DNA of 64,000 nucleotides. Source: Roseovarius indicus. GTDB taxonomy: Bacteria; Pseudomonadota; Alphaproteobacteria; Rhodobacterales; Rhodobacteraceae. The DNA lies in NCBI RefSeq assembly GCF_008728195.1, contig NZ_CP031598.1, forward strand, positions 1,550,001 through 1,614,000. Direction: 5' to 3'. This document shows positions 33,070 to 41,904 of the stretch, in pieces (the first letter of the stretch is position 1; each line of letters opens with the position of its first letter). Made by a program: the position numbers and the translations under genes. A model generated the notes under the pieces. That model was not told the DNA's origin. It was given only the letters and a program-made list of their open reading frames with translations, and ran no database searches.

Positions 33070-34218
33070 ATGCACAAACTAGTCAAGCCAATTGTATCTG
33101 CCGTCGTGGGGCTCGGCCTCGCGGCCAGCGCCGCGATCGCGCAGGAAGATCCCGTCAAGGTCGGGGTTATCTTCCCCTTCAGCGGAGGGGCCGGGCCTCA
33201 GGGGAAGCACGTGAGTTGGGCCATCGAATCGATGGCTGCGATCATCAACGAGGATGGCGGCGTCATGGGGCGCCAGATCGAACTTGTGATGCGGGACGAC
33301 GAATCGACCCCCGCCGTGGGCGTGTCTCGCGCCAATGAGCTGATTGCCGAAGGTGTCGAGGTCATCATCGAAGGCTGGAACAGCCCTGTGACGCTGGCCA
33401 TGCAGCCGGTCATCAATCGCGCGGGTATTATGGATATCACCGCGATTTCAAAGGCCGACCCGATCCTTTCGGGCGAGGGGAACCCGCTGGCGGTGCGCTT
33501 CAACAGCTCGAACGCCCAGGATGGTGAGGTTGTTGCCAAGTACATCGTCGACAACGCCCTGACCCGCGTGGCCTTCATGACGGAAAACGATGCCTACGGG
33601 AACGGCGCGCAGGCGTCCATCCAGTCGGCCCTCGAAAAGATGGGCCATGAATACGAGGTCGTGGCTGAAGAGAAGTTCCCCTTCGATCAGGCCGATTTCC
33701 GGGTCTCGCTCTCCAACGTGAAGTCGGCCGAGCCGGACGTGACGATTGCGATCAATGCAAATGAAGGTCTGGGCATGCCGGCGCTGATCCGCCAGCATTC
33801 TCGCTCTCGAGTTCCGGGGCAGCTGGTTGCAGCCGTGGGTACCGTGGCGCCCAGCGTCATCGAGGTGGCCGGCGAAGCGGCCAATGGCCTGATCGGTGCG
33901 GATATCTACTTTCCGGCGGTCGAGCCTTTCGCGTCAAACGAGGCGAACATGGCCTTTGTCTCCAAGACGGAAGAGCTGCACGACTACACGCCTGACAAGT
34001 TCATGGCACTTGGTGCAGCAGCGCTGCAAATCTGGGCGAAGGCGGTGGAAGACACCGGCAGTTTCGCCAAGGAAGATGTCGCAAAACGCATGCGTGGCGG
34101 CAGCTTTGAAGGCACCATTCTGGGTGACATAACGTTCGGTGACAACGGCCAGCTCAACTCAAACCACTATCTCTTCGACGTGGTGGATGGCGAGATCGTC
34201 GTCCGGACCGGCAGCTGA
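33070..34218 (+). CDS. Periplasmic substrate-binding protein of a branched-chain-amino-acid-type (HAAT) importer
   Basis: From ATG 33070 (ribosome site AGGGAGGAAA) the product is 382 residues. A Sec signal peptide ends near IAQED (24-28). The mature part is a Peripla_BP_6 protein: VKVGVIFPFSGGAGPQGKHV, the hinge region AVRFNSSNAQDGEVVAKYIV, and VAFMTENDAYGNGAQAS. HAAT-family binding proteins are often diverted from amino acids to aromatic or alicyclic acids when they sit with CoA ligases, as here. First gene of the right operon, followed by both ATPases and both permeases. The ligand is not readable. Confidence 0.9.
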   Translation: MHKLVKPIVSAVVGLGLAASAAIAQEDPVKVGVIFPFSGGAGPQGKHVSWAIESMAAIINEDGGVMGRQIELVMRDDESTPAVGVSRANELIAEGVEVIIEGWNSPVTLAMQPVINRAGIMDITAISKADPILSGEGNPLAVRFNSSNAQDGEVVAKYIVDNALTRVAFMTENDAYGNGAQASIQSALEKMGHEYEVVAEEKFPFDQADFRVSLSNVKSAEPDVTIAINANEGLGMPALIRQHSRSRVPGQLVAAVGTVAPSVIEVAGEAANGLIGADIYFPAVEPFASNEANMAFVSKTEELHDYTPDKFMALGAAALQIWAKAVEDTGSFAKEDVAKRMRGGSFEGTILGDITFGDNGQLNSNHYLFDVVDGEIVVRTGS

Positions 34219-34237
34219 GCAGCAGGGCGATCGCCAG

Positions 34238-35020
34238 ATGACTGTTTCTCAAGGCAACGGGCGGTCGCTCACCGTCGATGGGCTTCGGGTGCGCTATGGT
34301 GCGCTCGTTGCCCTCGACGGGGTCTCCTTCACCGTGAGGCCGGGCGAAATCCTCGGGATCATCGGCCCGAACGGCGCCGGCAAGAGCACCTGCTACAATG
34401 CCACGACCAACATGGTGCAACGTGCCGGTCGCGTGCGGATCGGTGATCAGGATGTGACCGACGTGCCCGCCCATGGCCTCGCCGCGCTCGGTCTGCGCCG
34501 GGCGTTTCAACAAAACACGTTCTTTTCCAACATCACCGTTCTCGAAAACATGATCGCCGTGATGCAACATGCCCACGGCTCATCCCTTGGTCAGACAATT
34601 TTTCGTCCTCTGGCCTCTGCCCGGCGCGCAGCCCAGGCCCGAGACGCGGCCCGCGAAGCGCTGGTCTGGATGGGCATCCCTGAAGCCTACCATGACAGCT
34701 ACCCGACGCAGATTCCCTATGGCACGCAGCGCTCTCTTTCGATCGCGCTCGCCAACGCCACGGGTGCCGACATCCTGTTGCTGGACGAACCGGCAGCCGG
34801 ACTCGGCGGCGAAGACATGCAGAACCTCGTCGACCTGATGCTCACGCTCAGGGACAACGGCGTCGCGCTGGTCGTCATCGAACATCACATGGATCTGATC
34901 ATGAGCGTCACCGACCAAATCGTCGTGCTCGATCAGGGCCGCATGATCGCAAGCGGCGTGCCCGCAGACATCCGCAACTCTCCCGAGGTGCTGGAAGCCT
35001 ACCTGGGGCGTGCGGAATGA
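34238..35020 (+). CDS. HAAT importer ATP-binding protein 1 (LivG type)
   Basis: From ATG 34238 the product is 260 residues. Walker A is GPNGAGKST (43-51), Walker B is ADILLLDEPAAGL, and the switch His is in VVIEHHMDLIM. The signature normally LSxGQ reads IPYGTQRSLSIA, a form common in LivG-like proteins. The longer upstream frame overlaps the binding-protein gene and was rejected. The stop overlaps the LivF-type gene by 4 bp. It powers the permease pair encoded at 35760-37608 together with ATPase 2. Confidence 0.92.
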   Translation: MTVSQGNGRSLTVDGLRVRYGALVALDGVSFTVRPGEILGIIGPNGAGKSTCYNATTNMVQRAGRVRIGDQDVTDVPAHGLAALGLRRAFQQNTFFSNITVLENMIAVMQHAHGSSLGQTIFRPLASARRAAQARDAAREALVWMGIPEAYHDSYPTQIPYGTQRSLSIALANATGADILLLDEPAAGLGGEDMQNLVDLMLTLRDNGVALVVIEHHMDLIMSVTDQIVVLDQGRMIASGVPADIRNSPEVLEAYLGRAE

Positions 35021-35763
35021 CCGAGCAGGCAAAAAGTCCGGTTCTCGAGATCGAGAACCTAACGGCCGACTACAACGGCAACCGGGCACTGACGGTAAAT
35101 CGCCTTGCACTCCACGAGCAGGAGCTCATGGGGGTTGTGGGGGCCAATGGTGCCGGGAAGTCCACGCTTGTCGGGGCAATCCTCAACTGGTCGCGCGGCG
35201 CGCCTCGCGTTTCAGGCCGTGTTGTGCTCGACGGCGAGGACTTGAGCCGGCTGGACACGACACAGCGCGTGAAGAAGGGGCTGCTTCTCATTCCCGAGAG
35301 CCAATTGATCTTCCACACAATGAGTGTGGCCGACAACCTTGCCCACCACGCATCCGAGGCCGAAGCTGCGGGGCGGCATATCTACTCGCTGAATGACATC
35401 TACGATCTCTTTCCCAACCTCGCCAACCGGCGTGAGCATCTGGGAGGGCAATTGTCGGGTGGCGAGCGGCAGATGCTTGGCATCGCGCGGGCTCTGCGCC
35501 TCGCGCCAAGGGTTCTTCTACTCGACGAGCCCTCGATCGGCCTCGCGCCTAAGCTCGTCTCGACTGTGCTCAAGACGATCCGACAGCTGGCCGACAACGG
35601 GCTGACCGTGCTGCTCATCGAGCAAAACGTGAAAGCAGCGATAGAGGTGGTCGACAAGGTGGCGTTGATCGAACGCGGCCGGATCCTGGCCGAGGGCACC
35701 GCCACCGAGATGCGAGACGACCCACGCATCGCAGAAGCCTATCTGGGAGGGCAGGCCCCATGA
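35017..35763 (+). CDS. HAAT importer ATP-binding protein 2 (LivF type)
   Basis: A 248-residue ATPase with Walker A GANGAGKST (42-50), signature LSGGERQMLGIARAL, Walker B RVLLLDEPSIGLAPKL, and LIEQNVKAAIEVVDKVALIE near the end, a LivF hallmark. It overlaps ATPase 1 and the first permease by 4 bp each (ATGA), so the three are coupled. It forms the ATPase heterodimer with the LivG-like protein on the cytoplasmic face. Confidence 0.93.
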   Translation: MTEQAKSPVLEIENLTADYNGNRALTVNRLALHEQELMGVVGANGAGKSTLVGAILNWSRGAPRVSGRVVLDGEDLSRLDTTQRVKKGLLLIPESQLIFHTMSVADNLAHHASEAEAAGRHIYSLNDIYDLFPNLANRREHLGGQLSGGERQMLGIARALRLAPRVLLLDEPSIGLAPKLVSTVLKTIRQLADNGLTVLLIEQNVKAAIEVVDKVALIERGRILAEGTATEMRDDPRIAEAYLGGQAP

Positions 35764-36626
35764 ATTTTGCACAACAGGTTATCAACGGGCTCGTTCTTGG
35801 TCATGCATATGCGCTCATCGCCATCGGCTGGACGGTGCTTCTGGGTGTGGCCCGGCTCGTCAATTTCGGACACGGGCAGATGTATATGCTCGGTGCCTTC
35901 GTCACCTGGTTCGCCATGACAGGTCTCGACCTGCCCTATCTCGCCGCCATACCGCTGGCGATGATGGTGGGCGTCGGCGTGGGATACGTCATGCAGCGCA
36001 CCATGCTCAGCCTCACCATAAGGCAGGATCTTGTCTCGGTCATGATCGTAACGCTCGGGTTCGGCTACGTGATTGAGGGGGCCGCGGCGCTCACCTTCGG
36101 TTCGACCGGGCAGATACTGGATACGCCGCTTTCCCTGAAAGACATTTACTGGGGCGATATCTGGTTCACCTGGCAGGACGTGGCCACTGTCATCGTCACG
36201 ATCCTGGTTTTCATCTCGCTGAAATACGTGATCGAGCACAGCCCGGTTGGCCGCAAGGTGCGCATGGTCGCCGAAGATCCCAAGCTTGCGCAGCTGGCGG
36301 GTATTTCCATCAAGCGCATCTACCTGGGCGTATTCGCCTTCGAGGGGGCCACGGTTGCACTGGCCGCGGCCATGGTTGCACCGCGCACGCCAATCCTGAC
36401 TTCGATGGGCTTCGAGGAGGTGATCATCACCTTCGTGGTCGTGGTCCTGGGCGGCATCGGCTCGGTAACGGGCAGTTACCTCGCCGGGCTGGGCCTCGGG
36501 CTCTTCACTGCGTTCTTCGGGGCCTATGTTTCCTCGGCCTACGCGACCGCCGCGATGTTCGTGGTTTTGATCGCGGTGCTGGTCTTGCGTCCGGGCGGCA
36601 TGACCCAGAAGATGGGAGGTCATTGA
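35760..36626 (+). CDS. HAAT importer permease 1 (LivH type)
   Basis: A 288-residue membrane protein with about eight hydrophobic segments. LivH features are QQVINGLVLGHAYALIAIGW at the start, VNFGHGQMYMLGAF, the cytoplasmic loop VRMVAEDPKLAQLAGISIKR, and VVVLGGIGSVTGSYLAGLGL near the end. It forms the translocation path with the LivM-type protein encoded 1 bp downstream. Overlap with the ATPase gene is 4 bp. Confidence 0.93.
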   Translation: MNFAQQVINGLVLGHAYALIAIGWTVLLGVARLVNFGHGQMYMLGAFVTWFAMTGLDLPYLAAIPLAMMVGVGVGYVMQRTMLSLTIRQDLVSVMIVTLGFGYVIEGAAALTFGSTGQILDTPLSLKDIYWGDIWFTWQDVATVIVTILVFISLKYVIEHSPVGRKVRMVAEDPKLAQLAGISIKRIYLGVFAFEGATVALAAAMVAPRTPILTSMGFEEVIITFVVVVLGGIGSVTGSYLAGLGLGLFTAFFGAYVSSAYATAAMFVVLIAVLVLRPGGMTQKMGGH

Positions 36627-36627
36627 A

Positions 36628-37608
36628 ATGCAGGGCGCAACGCTTCGCAAACTCGTCCTTCCCGTACTCGGGGTCGGCTTCCTCGCGCTACCCTGGCTGA
36701 GCGGCGGCGCCAATGTTGTCTTCTCCGCATGTGTCATCATCGCGATTTTCGCGGTCATGTCCTACGGGCTCGACATCATTGTCTCGGATCTTGGCGAGGT
36801 CAGCCTCGCCCACCCGGTTTTCTTTGCCGGCGGGGCATATGTCACCTCGATCGCCTCGTCGCGCGCCGGTCTTGATCCGCTCTCGACGCTGGTGCTCTCG
36901 CTGTTGGTCGTTCTCGTTATGGCGGGGGCCATTGCTTTCGTGACCTTGCGCCTGCGAGAGTTCGTCTTCTCCCTGGTGACCTACGCGGTTTCTGTTGTGG
37001 CGATGACCGTTGCTTCCAACTGGGCCTTCCTCGGCGGGTCTGACGGGGTAACGGGCATCCCGGCCTTCGAGCTTTTCGGGTACAGGGCGCTTACGGACAA
37101 ACAGCTCTGGCCTGTTGCCTGGGCACTGCTGATGGCAACGCTCTACCTGGTGGCTGCATTTCGTAAATCCCGTCTCGGGCACGCTGCGATGACGGTGCAC
37201 CTCAATCCGTCGCTGGCCCGGATGTCAGGTATCAGCCCCGAACTGGTCCGGATGAAGGTCTTCCTTGTTTCCGCGCCGATCAGTGCGTCCGCCGGCTGGC
37301 TCTACGCCTATCAGCGCGCCTATATCAGCGCGGATGTCCTTACACCGTATTTCCTGATCCTGATGCTCACCGCCGTGGTGCTGGTCGGGCGCCGCATCCT
37401 GCTCGCACCGCTGCTAGGCGTCACGCTCATAATCCTTCAGGAACGCTTCCTGTCCTATGGCGCCTATGTCGACCGGATCATTCTCGGGACGCTTCTCATC
37501 ATGGCGCTCTCCTTCCTTCCGCGCGGCCTATACGGGCTGGTGCAGGATACAATCTCGGCTCTGCGCCGTCCCAAAAACCAACCGCTCGAAGAGCGGCAAG
37601 AAACCTAG
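36628..37608 (+). CDS. HAAT importer permease 2 (LivM type)
   Basis: A 326-residue membrane protein with about nine hydrophobic segments. LivM features are the region MSYGLDIIVSDLGEVSLAHP, the conserved GSDGVTGIPAF, and the coupling loop around RMSGISPELVRMKVFLVSAP. The C-terminal tail is basic and polar (RRPKNQPLEERQET). The next gene, an acyl-CoA dehydrogenase, starts 9 bp later behind an AGGAGG-type site, which keeps transport and catabolism in one transcript. Confidence 0.92.
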   Translation: MQGATLRKLVLPVLGVGFLALPWLSGGANVVFSACVIIAIFAVMSYGLDIIVSDLGEVSLAHPVFFAGGAYVTSIASSRAGLDPLSTLVLSLLVVLVMAGAIAFVTLRLREFVFSLVTYAVSVVAMTVASNWAFLGGSDGVTGIPAFELFGYRALTDKQLWPVAWALLMATLYLVAAFRKSRLGHAAMTVHLNPSLARMSGISPELVRMKVFLVSAPISASAGWLYAYQRAYISADVLTPYFLILMLTAVVLVGRRILLAPLLGVTLIILQERFLSYGAYVDRIILGTLLIMALSFLPRGLYGLVQDTISALRRPKNQPLEERQET

Positions 37609-37617
37609 GAGGCAGAC

Positions 37618-38793
37618 ATGTCTATCATCTGGTCCCCGAAACTCGATTCCGGCGCGCAAGCCTGGCTCGACACGGCCGCGGCGCTGACGAAGGACACGTT
37701 CGAACCGCTCGCCGAAGAGCTTGACCGCGAACAGCGCTACCCGTGGGAAAGCATCGACGTGCTGGTCAAGTCGGGCCTCGCGGGTGTTTTCATACCCAAG
37801 GAGCACGGCGGGCAGGGCGCGCCGCTTTCGGCGACCATTGCCGTTGTGGAAGAAGTGGCCAGCGGCTGCGCCTCAACTGCAGCTATCCTTTGTGCCTGTC
37901 AGTTGGGCGCGTTCCCGGTGCTGCTGGGCGGCACCAAGCAGCAGAAGGACAAGTATCTGGGCGAGATGGCAAATGGTACGGGGACCAGCTTTGCACTCTC
38001 CGAGCGTTCCACCGGATCCGACGCGGCTGCCATCACCACGACGGCCGTGCGTGAAAACGATGGCTGGCGCATCAAGGGCGAGAAATACTGGATCGGGAAC
38101 GGGGGCGCCTCGCGCTACTACGTCGTCTTCGCCAAGACGGACCCGGCCGCCGGCGGCCGTGGCATTTCCGCCTTCATGGTCGACAAGGAGGCCAATGGTG
38201 TCGAGATAGATGAACTCAACGACAAGATGGGCATCCGCGGCACGCAGACGTCAAACTTGAAGCTCGACACATGGGTGCCGCAGGATGCCATGGTGGGCGA
38301 AAAGGGCAGGGCACTCCGCCTTGCGCTGAAAACGCTCAACGTGGGCCGCATAATGGTCTCGGCGCAATCCACCGGGCTAGCGCTGGCCGCCTATCGCACC
38401 GCCGCCGAGCGCGCGGTGGAGCGGGAAGCCTTCGGGAAGGCGATCATCGACAACCAGGGCATCGGTTTCAAGCTGGCGGATGTCGCGACCGAGCTTTCGG
38501 CCGCGCGCATGATGCTTTACGAGGCGGCACGCGCCTATGACGCGGGAGAAGACGTGCAGGTGCTTGGTGCGATGGCCAAGCTCTACACGTCCGAAGTGGC
38601 GCACAAGGCCGCCGATGCCGCAATGCAGATCTGGGGCGGCTTCGGCTATTGCAAGCCCAACCTCGCCGAACGGCTCTACAGGGATCAGCGCATTCTCGAG
38701 ATCTACGAAGGTACCTCGGAAATTCAGAGACTTGTGCTGGCGCGGTCCATTAAGAATGCCGTCGAGGCGGCCGGAAAGGATCAGGCGGCCTGA
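37618..38793 (+). CDS. Acyl-CoA dehydrogenase with canonical catalytic Glu
   Basis: A 391-residue ACAD. The FAD/substrate segment is SFALSERSTGSDAAAITTTA and the later GEKYWIGNGGASRYYVVFA; the C-terminal bundle has IWGGFGYCKPNLAERLYRDQ and IYEGTSEIQRLVLAR, with Glu364 as catalytic base. It begins 9 bp after the LivM-type permease with ribosome site AGGAGGCAG. In contrast to the ACAD in the opposite operon (26865), its active site is complete. It probably introduces the first double bond into the imported and activated acyl-CoA, passing electrons to ETF. Confidence 0.93.
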   Translation: MSIIWSPKLDSGAQAWLDTAAALTKDTFEPLAEELDREQRYPWESIDVLVKSGLAGVFIPKEHGGQGAPLSATIAVVEEVASGCASTAAILCACQLGAFPVLLGGTKQQKDKYLGEMANGTGTSFALSERSTGSDAAAITTTAVRENDGWRIKGEKYWIGNGGASRYYVVFAKTDPAAGGRGISAFMVDKEANGVEIDELNDKMGIRGTQTSNLKLDTWVPQDAMVGEKGRALRLALKTLNVGRIMVSAQSTGLALAAYRTAAERAVEREAFGKAIIDNQGIGFKLADVATELSAARMMLYEAARAYDAGEDVQVLGAMAKLYTSEVAHKAADAAMQIWGGFGYCKPNLAERLYRDQRILEIYEGTSEIQRLVLARSIKNAVEAAGKDQAA

Positions 38794-38816
38794 CGCTGAA
38801 GACAAGGAATTCGCCC

Positions 38817-39461
38817 ATGGCCAAGCAGAAAATCAACCAGGAGCGCGAAAGCGACGCGAAGAACGAGATCGTGCGGACCGCGGCCGAGATTTTCATGAAC
38901 TACGGTTACGCCGCCACATCAATCGACGCGATCGCCGAGAAGATGGGGGCAACCAAGGGTCGTATCTATCACTACTACCGCAGCAAGGCGCAGATTTTCT
39001 TCGATATCCAGCGCACTGCGATGACACAGCTCATGCAAGCGGTGGAACCTATCGCGCAGGAGAAAGTGCCGGCTGAGGAAAAGTTGCCGCGCATGGCATG
39101 GGCGCATCTTTCGCTCATGCTGCGGGAACTGCCGGTGCAGAAAGTCGCGGTGCAGGGCCTCGAGAAATACCTGTTCGAGGCCGAGGGCTTCCGTCATGCC
39201 AAAACGCTCTCGGAAATCAACGCCCTGCGCGACGACTACGAACAGATGTTCGCTGAAGTGATCGATGCGGGCGCCCGGGAAGGGGTGTTCGTGAAAGACT
39301 CTCCGCGACTGCTTACGAAACCGTTCTTCGGCACGATGAACTGGGTCACGGTCTGGTACAGGCCGCGGCGCATCCAGTCGGACGAGGATATCGATACGAT
39401 CTGCTCGACGCTTGTCGATTTTGCCATGCGCGGGCTGCGTGACCCCAAGGGAGGAACTTGA
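38817..39461 (+). CDS. TetR-family transcriptional regulator
   Basis: A 214-residue regulator. The N-terminal TetR HTH is at about 14-60: VRTAAEIFMNYGYAATSIDA, IAEKMGATKGRIYHYYRSKA. The C-terminal ligand-binding domain is helical. It is embedded between the acyl-CoA dehydrogenase and the CoA ligase, overlapping the latter by 4 bp. TetR proteins in such operons usually sense a CoA-thioester intermediate and release a palindromic operator. The paired palindromes at 32716 and 33030 are the obvious candidates. Confidence 0.92.
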   Translation: MAKQKINQERESDAKNEIVRTAAEIFMNYGYAATSIDAIAEKMGATKGRIYHYYRSKAQIFFDIQRTAMTQLMQAVEPIAQEKVPAEEKLPRMAWAHLSLMLRELPVQKVAVQGLEKYLFEAEGFRHAKTLSEINALRDDYEQMFAEVIDAGAREGVFVKDSPRLLTKPFFGTMNWVTVWYRPRRIQSDEDIDTICSTLVDFAMRGLRDPKGGT

Positions 39462-40795
39462 TGAGGACAGCGGCGAAGAAGCCCTATTCCGATGCGGTGT
39501 GGGATGAAGTTGAGCTCTGGTCTCGCGATCGGATCGAGGCCTTTCAGACTGACGCGCTGCCGAAGCAGCTCGATTATGTGGCAAATAACAGTGCCCATTA
39601 CAAAAAGCTGTTCGCTGACCTGGGTGTCGAGGCCGGGGATATCAGAAGTCTCGACGACATCCGCAAGCTACCCCTCACGAAGAAGCAGGATTATGTCAGC
39701 GGATTGGCGGAAGACCCGCCCTTCGGCACCTTCCGCGCGGTCTGTATGACAGATGCGGCGCGGGTGCATTACTCCTCTGGCACCACGTCGAAGCCGGCTC
39801 CGGTGCTCTGGAGCCATGACGATCTAGACCGCTGGGCCGATCTTTATGCGCGATTTCTCTATGCGCAGGGGTTACGCGCCGATGACGTGTTTCACTGCAT
39901 GTTCGGCTATTCGTGGTTCGTGGGCGGGCTTGGGGCCACGCTCGCGGCGCAATACCTGGGCGCGCTCGTTATCCCGGGGGGATCGGTCGACACCGAGCGC
40001 CAGATCGACACCATTCTAGAATACCGCCCGCGCTGCGTGATCGGTACGCCCTCTTTCATGGCCCACATCGCCGAGGCGGCCTATGCCCGCGGCGTGGACC
40101 TTCGGGCCAGCAGTGTCGACATGGTCTGCGTCGGCGGCGAGCCGGGGGCTTCCATCCCCGGAACGCGCGAGCGGATCGAGGCACAGTGGGGGGCCAAGAT
40201 GTTCGACTGTTACGGCGCGCTCGAATGCCAGCCGATCGGCTGGGACACCGCGCTGCAGCTCGGGCCGACCCTGGCAGAAGATTTCATCTACGTGGAAATC
40301 CTCGACCCGGACACCGACGAGCCGGTGCCCGACGGAACCCCGGGTGTCCTGGTGCTCACCCATCTCGACAAGCAGGCCTGTCCGCTGGTGCGATGGTGGA
40401 CCGGTGACGTCGTGGTGCGCGACAGCAGCGTGGGACCCGATGGCCGCACCCATGCCCGCCTTGTTGGCGGTGTCCAAGGCCGGGCCGATGACATGCTGAT
40501 CGTGCGTGGCGTCAATCTCTTCCCTTCGGCCGTGGAAGACGTGGTGCGGGCCCATCCGGGCACCACCAACGAATACGCGCTGGTCGTTACCGACGAGATG
40601 AAGGACCCCGAAACCGGGTTCCTCAAGCGTGTGCTGCTGCGCGTGGAACGGGCTGATATCAATGATGAAAATCTCGCCGAAAGCCTTGGCGCGGCGCTGC
40701 GCAACAAGCTCAACGTGCGCTTCGACATGGAGGTGCTGGACCCCGGGACGCTGCCGAGGACCGTGCACAAGGCTAAAAGGCTGTTGCGCGAATGA
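39458..40795 (+). CDS. PaaK-like acyl/aryl-CoA ligase (AMP-forming)
   Basis: A 445-residue adenylate-forming enzyme, the length of phenylacetate-CoA ligases. The nucleotide loop is VHYSSGTTSKPAPVLWSHDD. It continues with FGYSWFVGGLGATLAAQYLG, VCVGGEPGASIPGTRERIEA, FDCYGALECQPIGWD, and the C-terminal GRADDMLIVRGVNLFPSAVE, which is diagnostic of the PaaK branch. It activates a carboxylic acid to its CoA thioester. The loop is unusual in having SK where TGKP is expected. It overlaps the TetR gene and the CoA transferase gene by 4 bp each. An aromatic or alicyclic acid fits the family and the HAAT importer. Confidence 0.88.
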   Translation: MMRTAAKKPYSDAVWDEVELWSRDRIEAFQTDALPKQLDYVANNSAHYKKLFADLGVEAGDIRSLDDIRKLPLTKKQDYVSGLAEDPPFGTFRAVCMTDAARVHYSSGTTSKPAPVLWSHDDLDRWADLYARFLYAQGLRADDVFHCMFGYSWFVGGLGATLAAQYLGALVIPGGSVDTERQIDTILEYRPRCVIGTPSFMAHIAEAAYARGVDLRASSVDMVCVGGEPGASIPGTRERIEAQWGAKMFDCYGALECQPIGWDTALQLGPTLAEDFIYVEILDPDTDEPVPDGTPGVLVLTHLDKQACPLVRWWTGDVVVRDSSVGPDGRTHARLVGGVQGRADDMLIVRGVNLFPSAVEDVVRAHPGTTNEYALVVTDEMKDPETGFLKRVLLRVERADINDENLAESLGAALRNKLNVRFDMEVLDPGTLPRTVHKAKRLLRE

Positions 40796-41904
40796 CCCCG
40801 CGACCGCCTCAACCCCTTGCCGGCAAGCGCGTGGTCGAGTTCTCGCAGTTCATCGCGGGCCCCACGGCCGCACAGATGCTGGCGGACTTCGGGGCCGAAA
40901 TCATCAAGGTGGAGCCGCCCCTGGGCGACGGTTCGCGCGCTTTGCCCGGCGGCGACCACGGCTCGGCCTATTACCGTTGCTTCAACACCGGCAAGGACAG
41001 CCAGGTCATCGACATGGGCAGCGATGAGGGCCGCGCGGCGTTCCACAAACTGCTGGCCCGGGCAGACGCAATGCTCTGCAACGTGGCCCCCCGGGCCTTG
41101 CGCAAACTGGGGCTCGACCCCGACAACCTGAAACGGGATTATCCGAACCTGGTGGTCACGCTGATATCGGGGTTCGGGCAGGAGGATGACCGCTCCTGCA
41201 TGGACACGATCGCGCAATGCGAAAGCGGCTTTGCCTGGATGAACGGCAACGCCGATGGCACGCCCCGCGTTTCGACCTCCTGGCCGGTGGATTTTTTCTC
41301 GGGGCACTACGCGGCGATGGCCACGGCCATGGCCTTGCTGGACAAGGGCCGGTCAGGCGGAACGATCGTCGACCTTTCGATGATGGAGGTGGCCGCTGCC
41401 ATGCTGTTGGGGCCGGCCGCGATCCTTGCCGCGGAGGGCAGCCAGCTTGGCCAGCCCTCGGGCAACCGGGACAGGGCCTCGGCCCCGTCGGGGATCTACG
41501 AATGCGCTGACGGGCACGTCTACATCTACGGCGGGCTCGACGCTTATTGGGCGGCTCTGAACGGCGAGGTGGGGGCGCCCGAGGCCGGTGCGGCCGAGCG
41601 GCTTGCCCGGGCGGAGGCGTTCGACGGCTACGTGGAGGCCTGGACGAAACCGCAGACCGTCGAGGCCGTGCTCGAGACCATGGCCCGCCTGCGCGTGCCG
41701 GCAGGTGCAGTGCGCCAGCCACCCGAGGCGCTGGACCGAATCCGCGCCTTGCGGCCCGGGGCCGGCGTGACCGAGGGGCAGGGCGGCCAGATGGTGCCGG
41801 CCTATCCCGCGCTTTTCGACGGGGCGCGTATCGTGCGCCCGGTGGCACCGGCGCTGGGAGAGCCCGGCGTCAAGACACACAGACATCAAGGGAGTGAGAC
41901 ATGA
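40792..41904 (+). CDS. Type III (CaiB/BaiF family) CoA transferase 1
   Basis: A 370-residue family III CoA transferase. The N-terminal signature is VVEFSQFIAGPTAAQMLADF then GAEIIKVEPPLGD, followed by FNTGKDSQVIDMGSDEGRAA. These enzymes move CoA between carboxylic acids through an aspartyl mixed anhydride. It is slightly short for the family (about 380-420). Overlap with the ligase and with the SDR gene is 4 bp each. With a second family III transferase two genes on, the operon has three ways to form a CoA thioester. Confidence 0.9.
   Translation: MTPRPPQPLAGKRVVEFSQFIAGPTAAQMLADFGAEIIKVEPPLGDGSRALPGGDHGSAYYRCFNTGKDSQVIDMGSDEGRAAFHKLLARADAMLCNVAPRALRKLGLDPDNLKRDYPNLVVTLISGFGQEDDRSCMDTIAQCESGFAWMNGNADGTPRVSTSWPVDFFSGHYAAMATAMALLDKGRSGGTIVDLSMMEVAAAMLLGPAAILAAEGSQLGQPSGNRDRASAPSGIYECADGHVYIYGGLDAYWAALNGEVGAPEAGAAERLARAEAFDGYVEAWTKPQTVEAVLETMARLRVPAGAVRQPPEALDRIRALRPGAGVTEGQGGQMVPAYPALFDGARIVRPVAPALGEPGVKTHRHQGSET

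Noticed and set aside
32691..33158. Long N-terminal extension of the crotonase through the divergent control region
   Set aside because: The AT-rich region has promoter character and two operators; GAGGAGC before ATG 32690 fixes the start.
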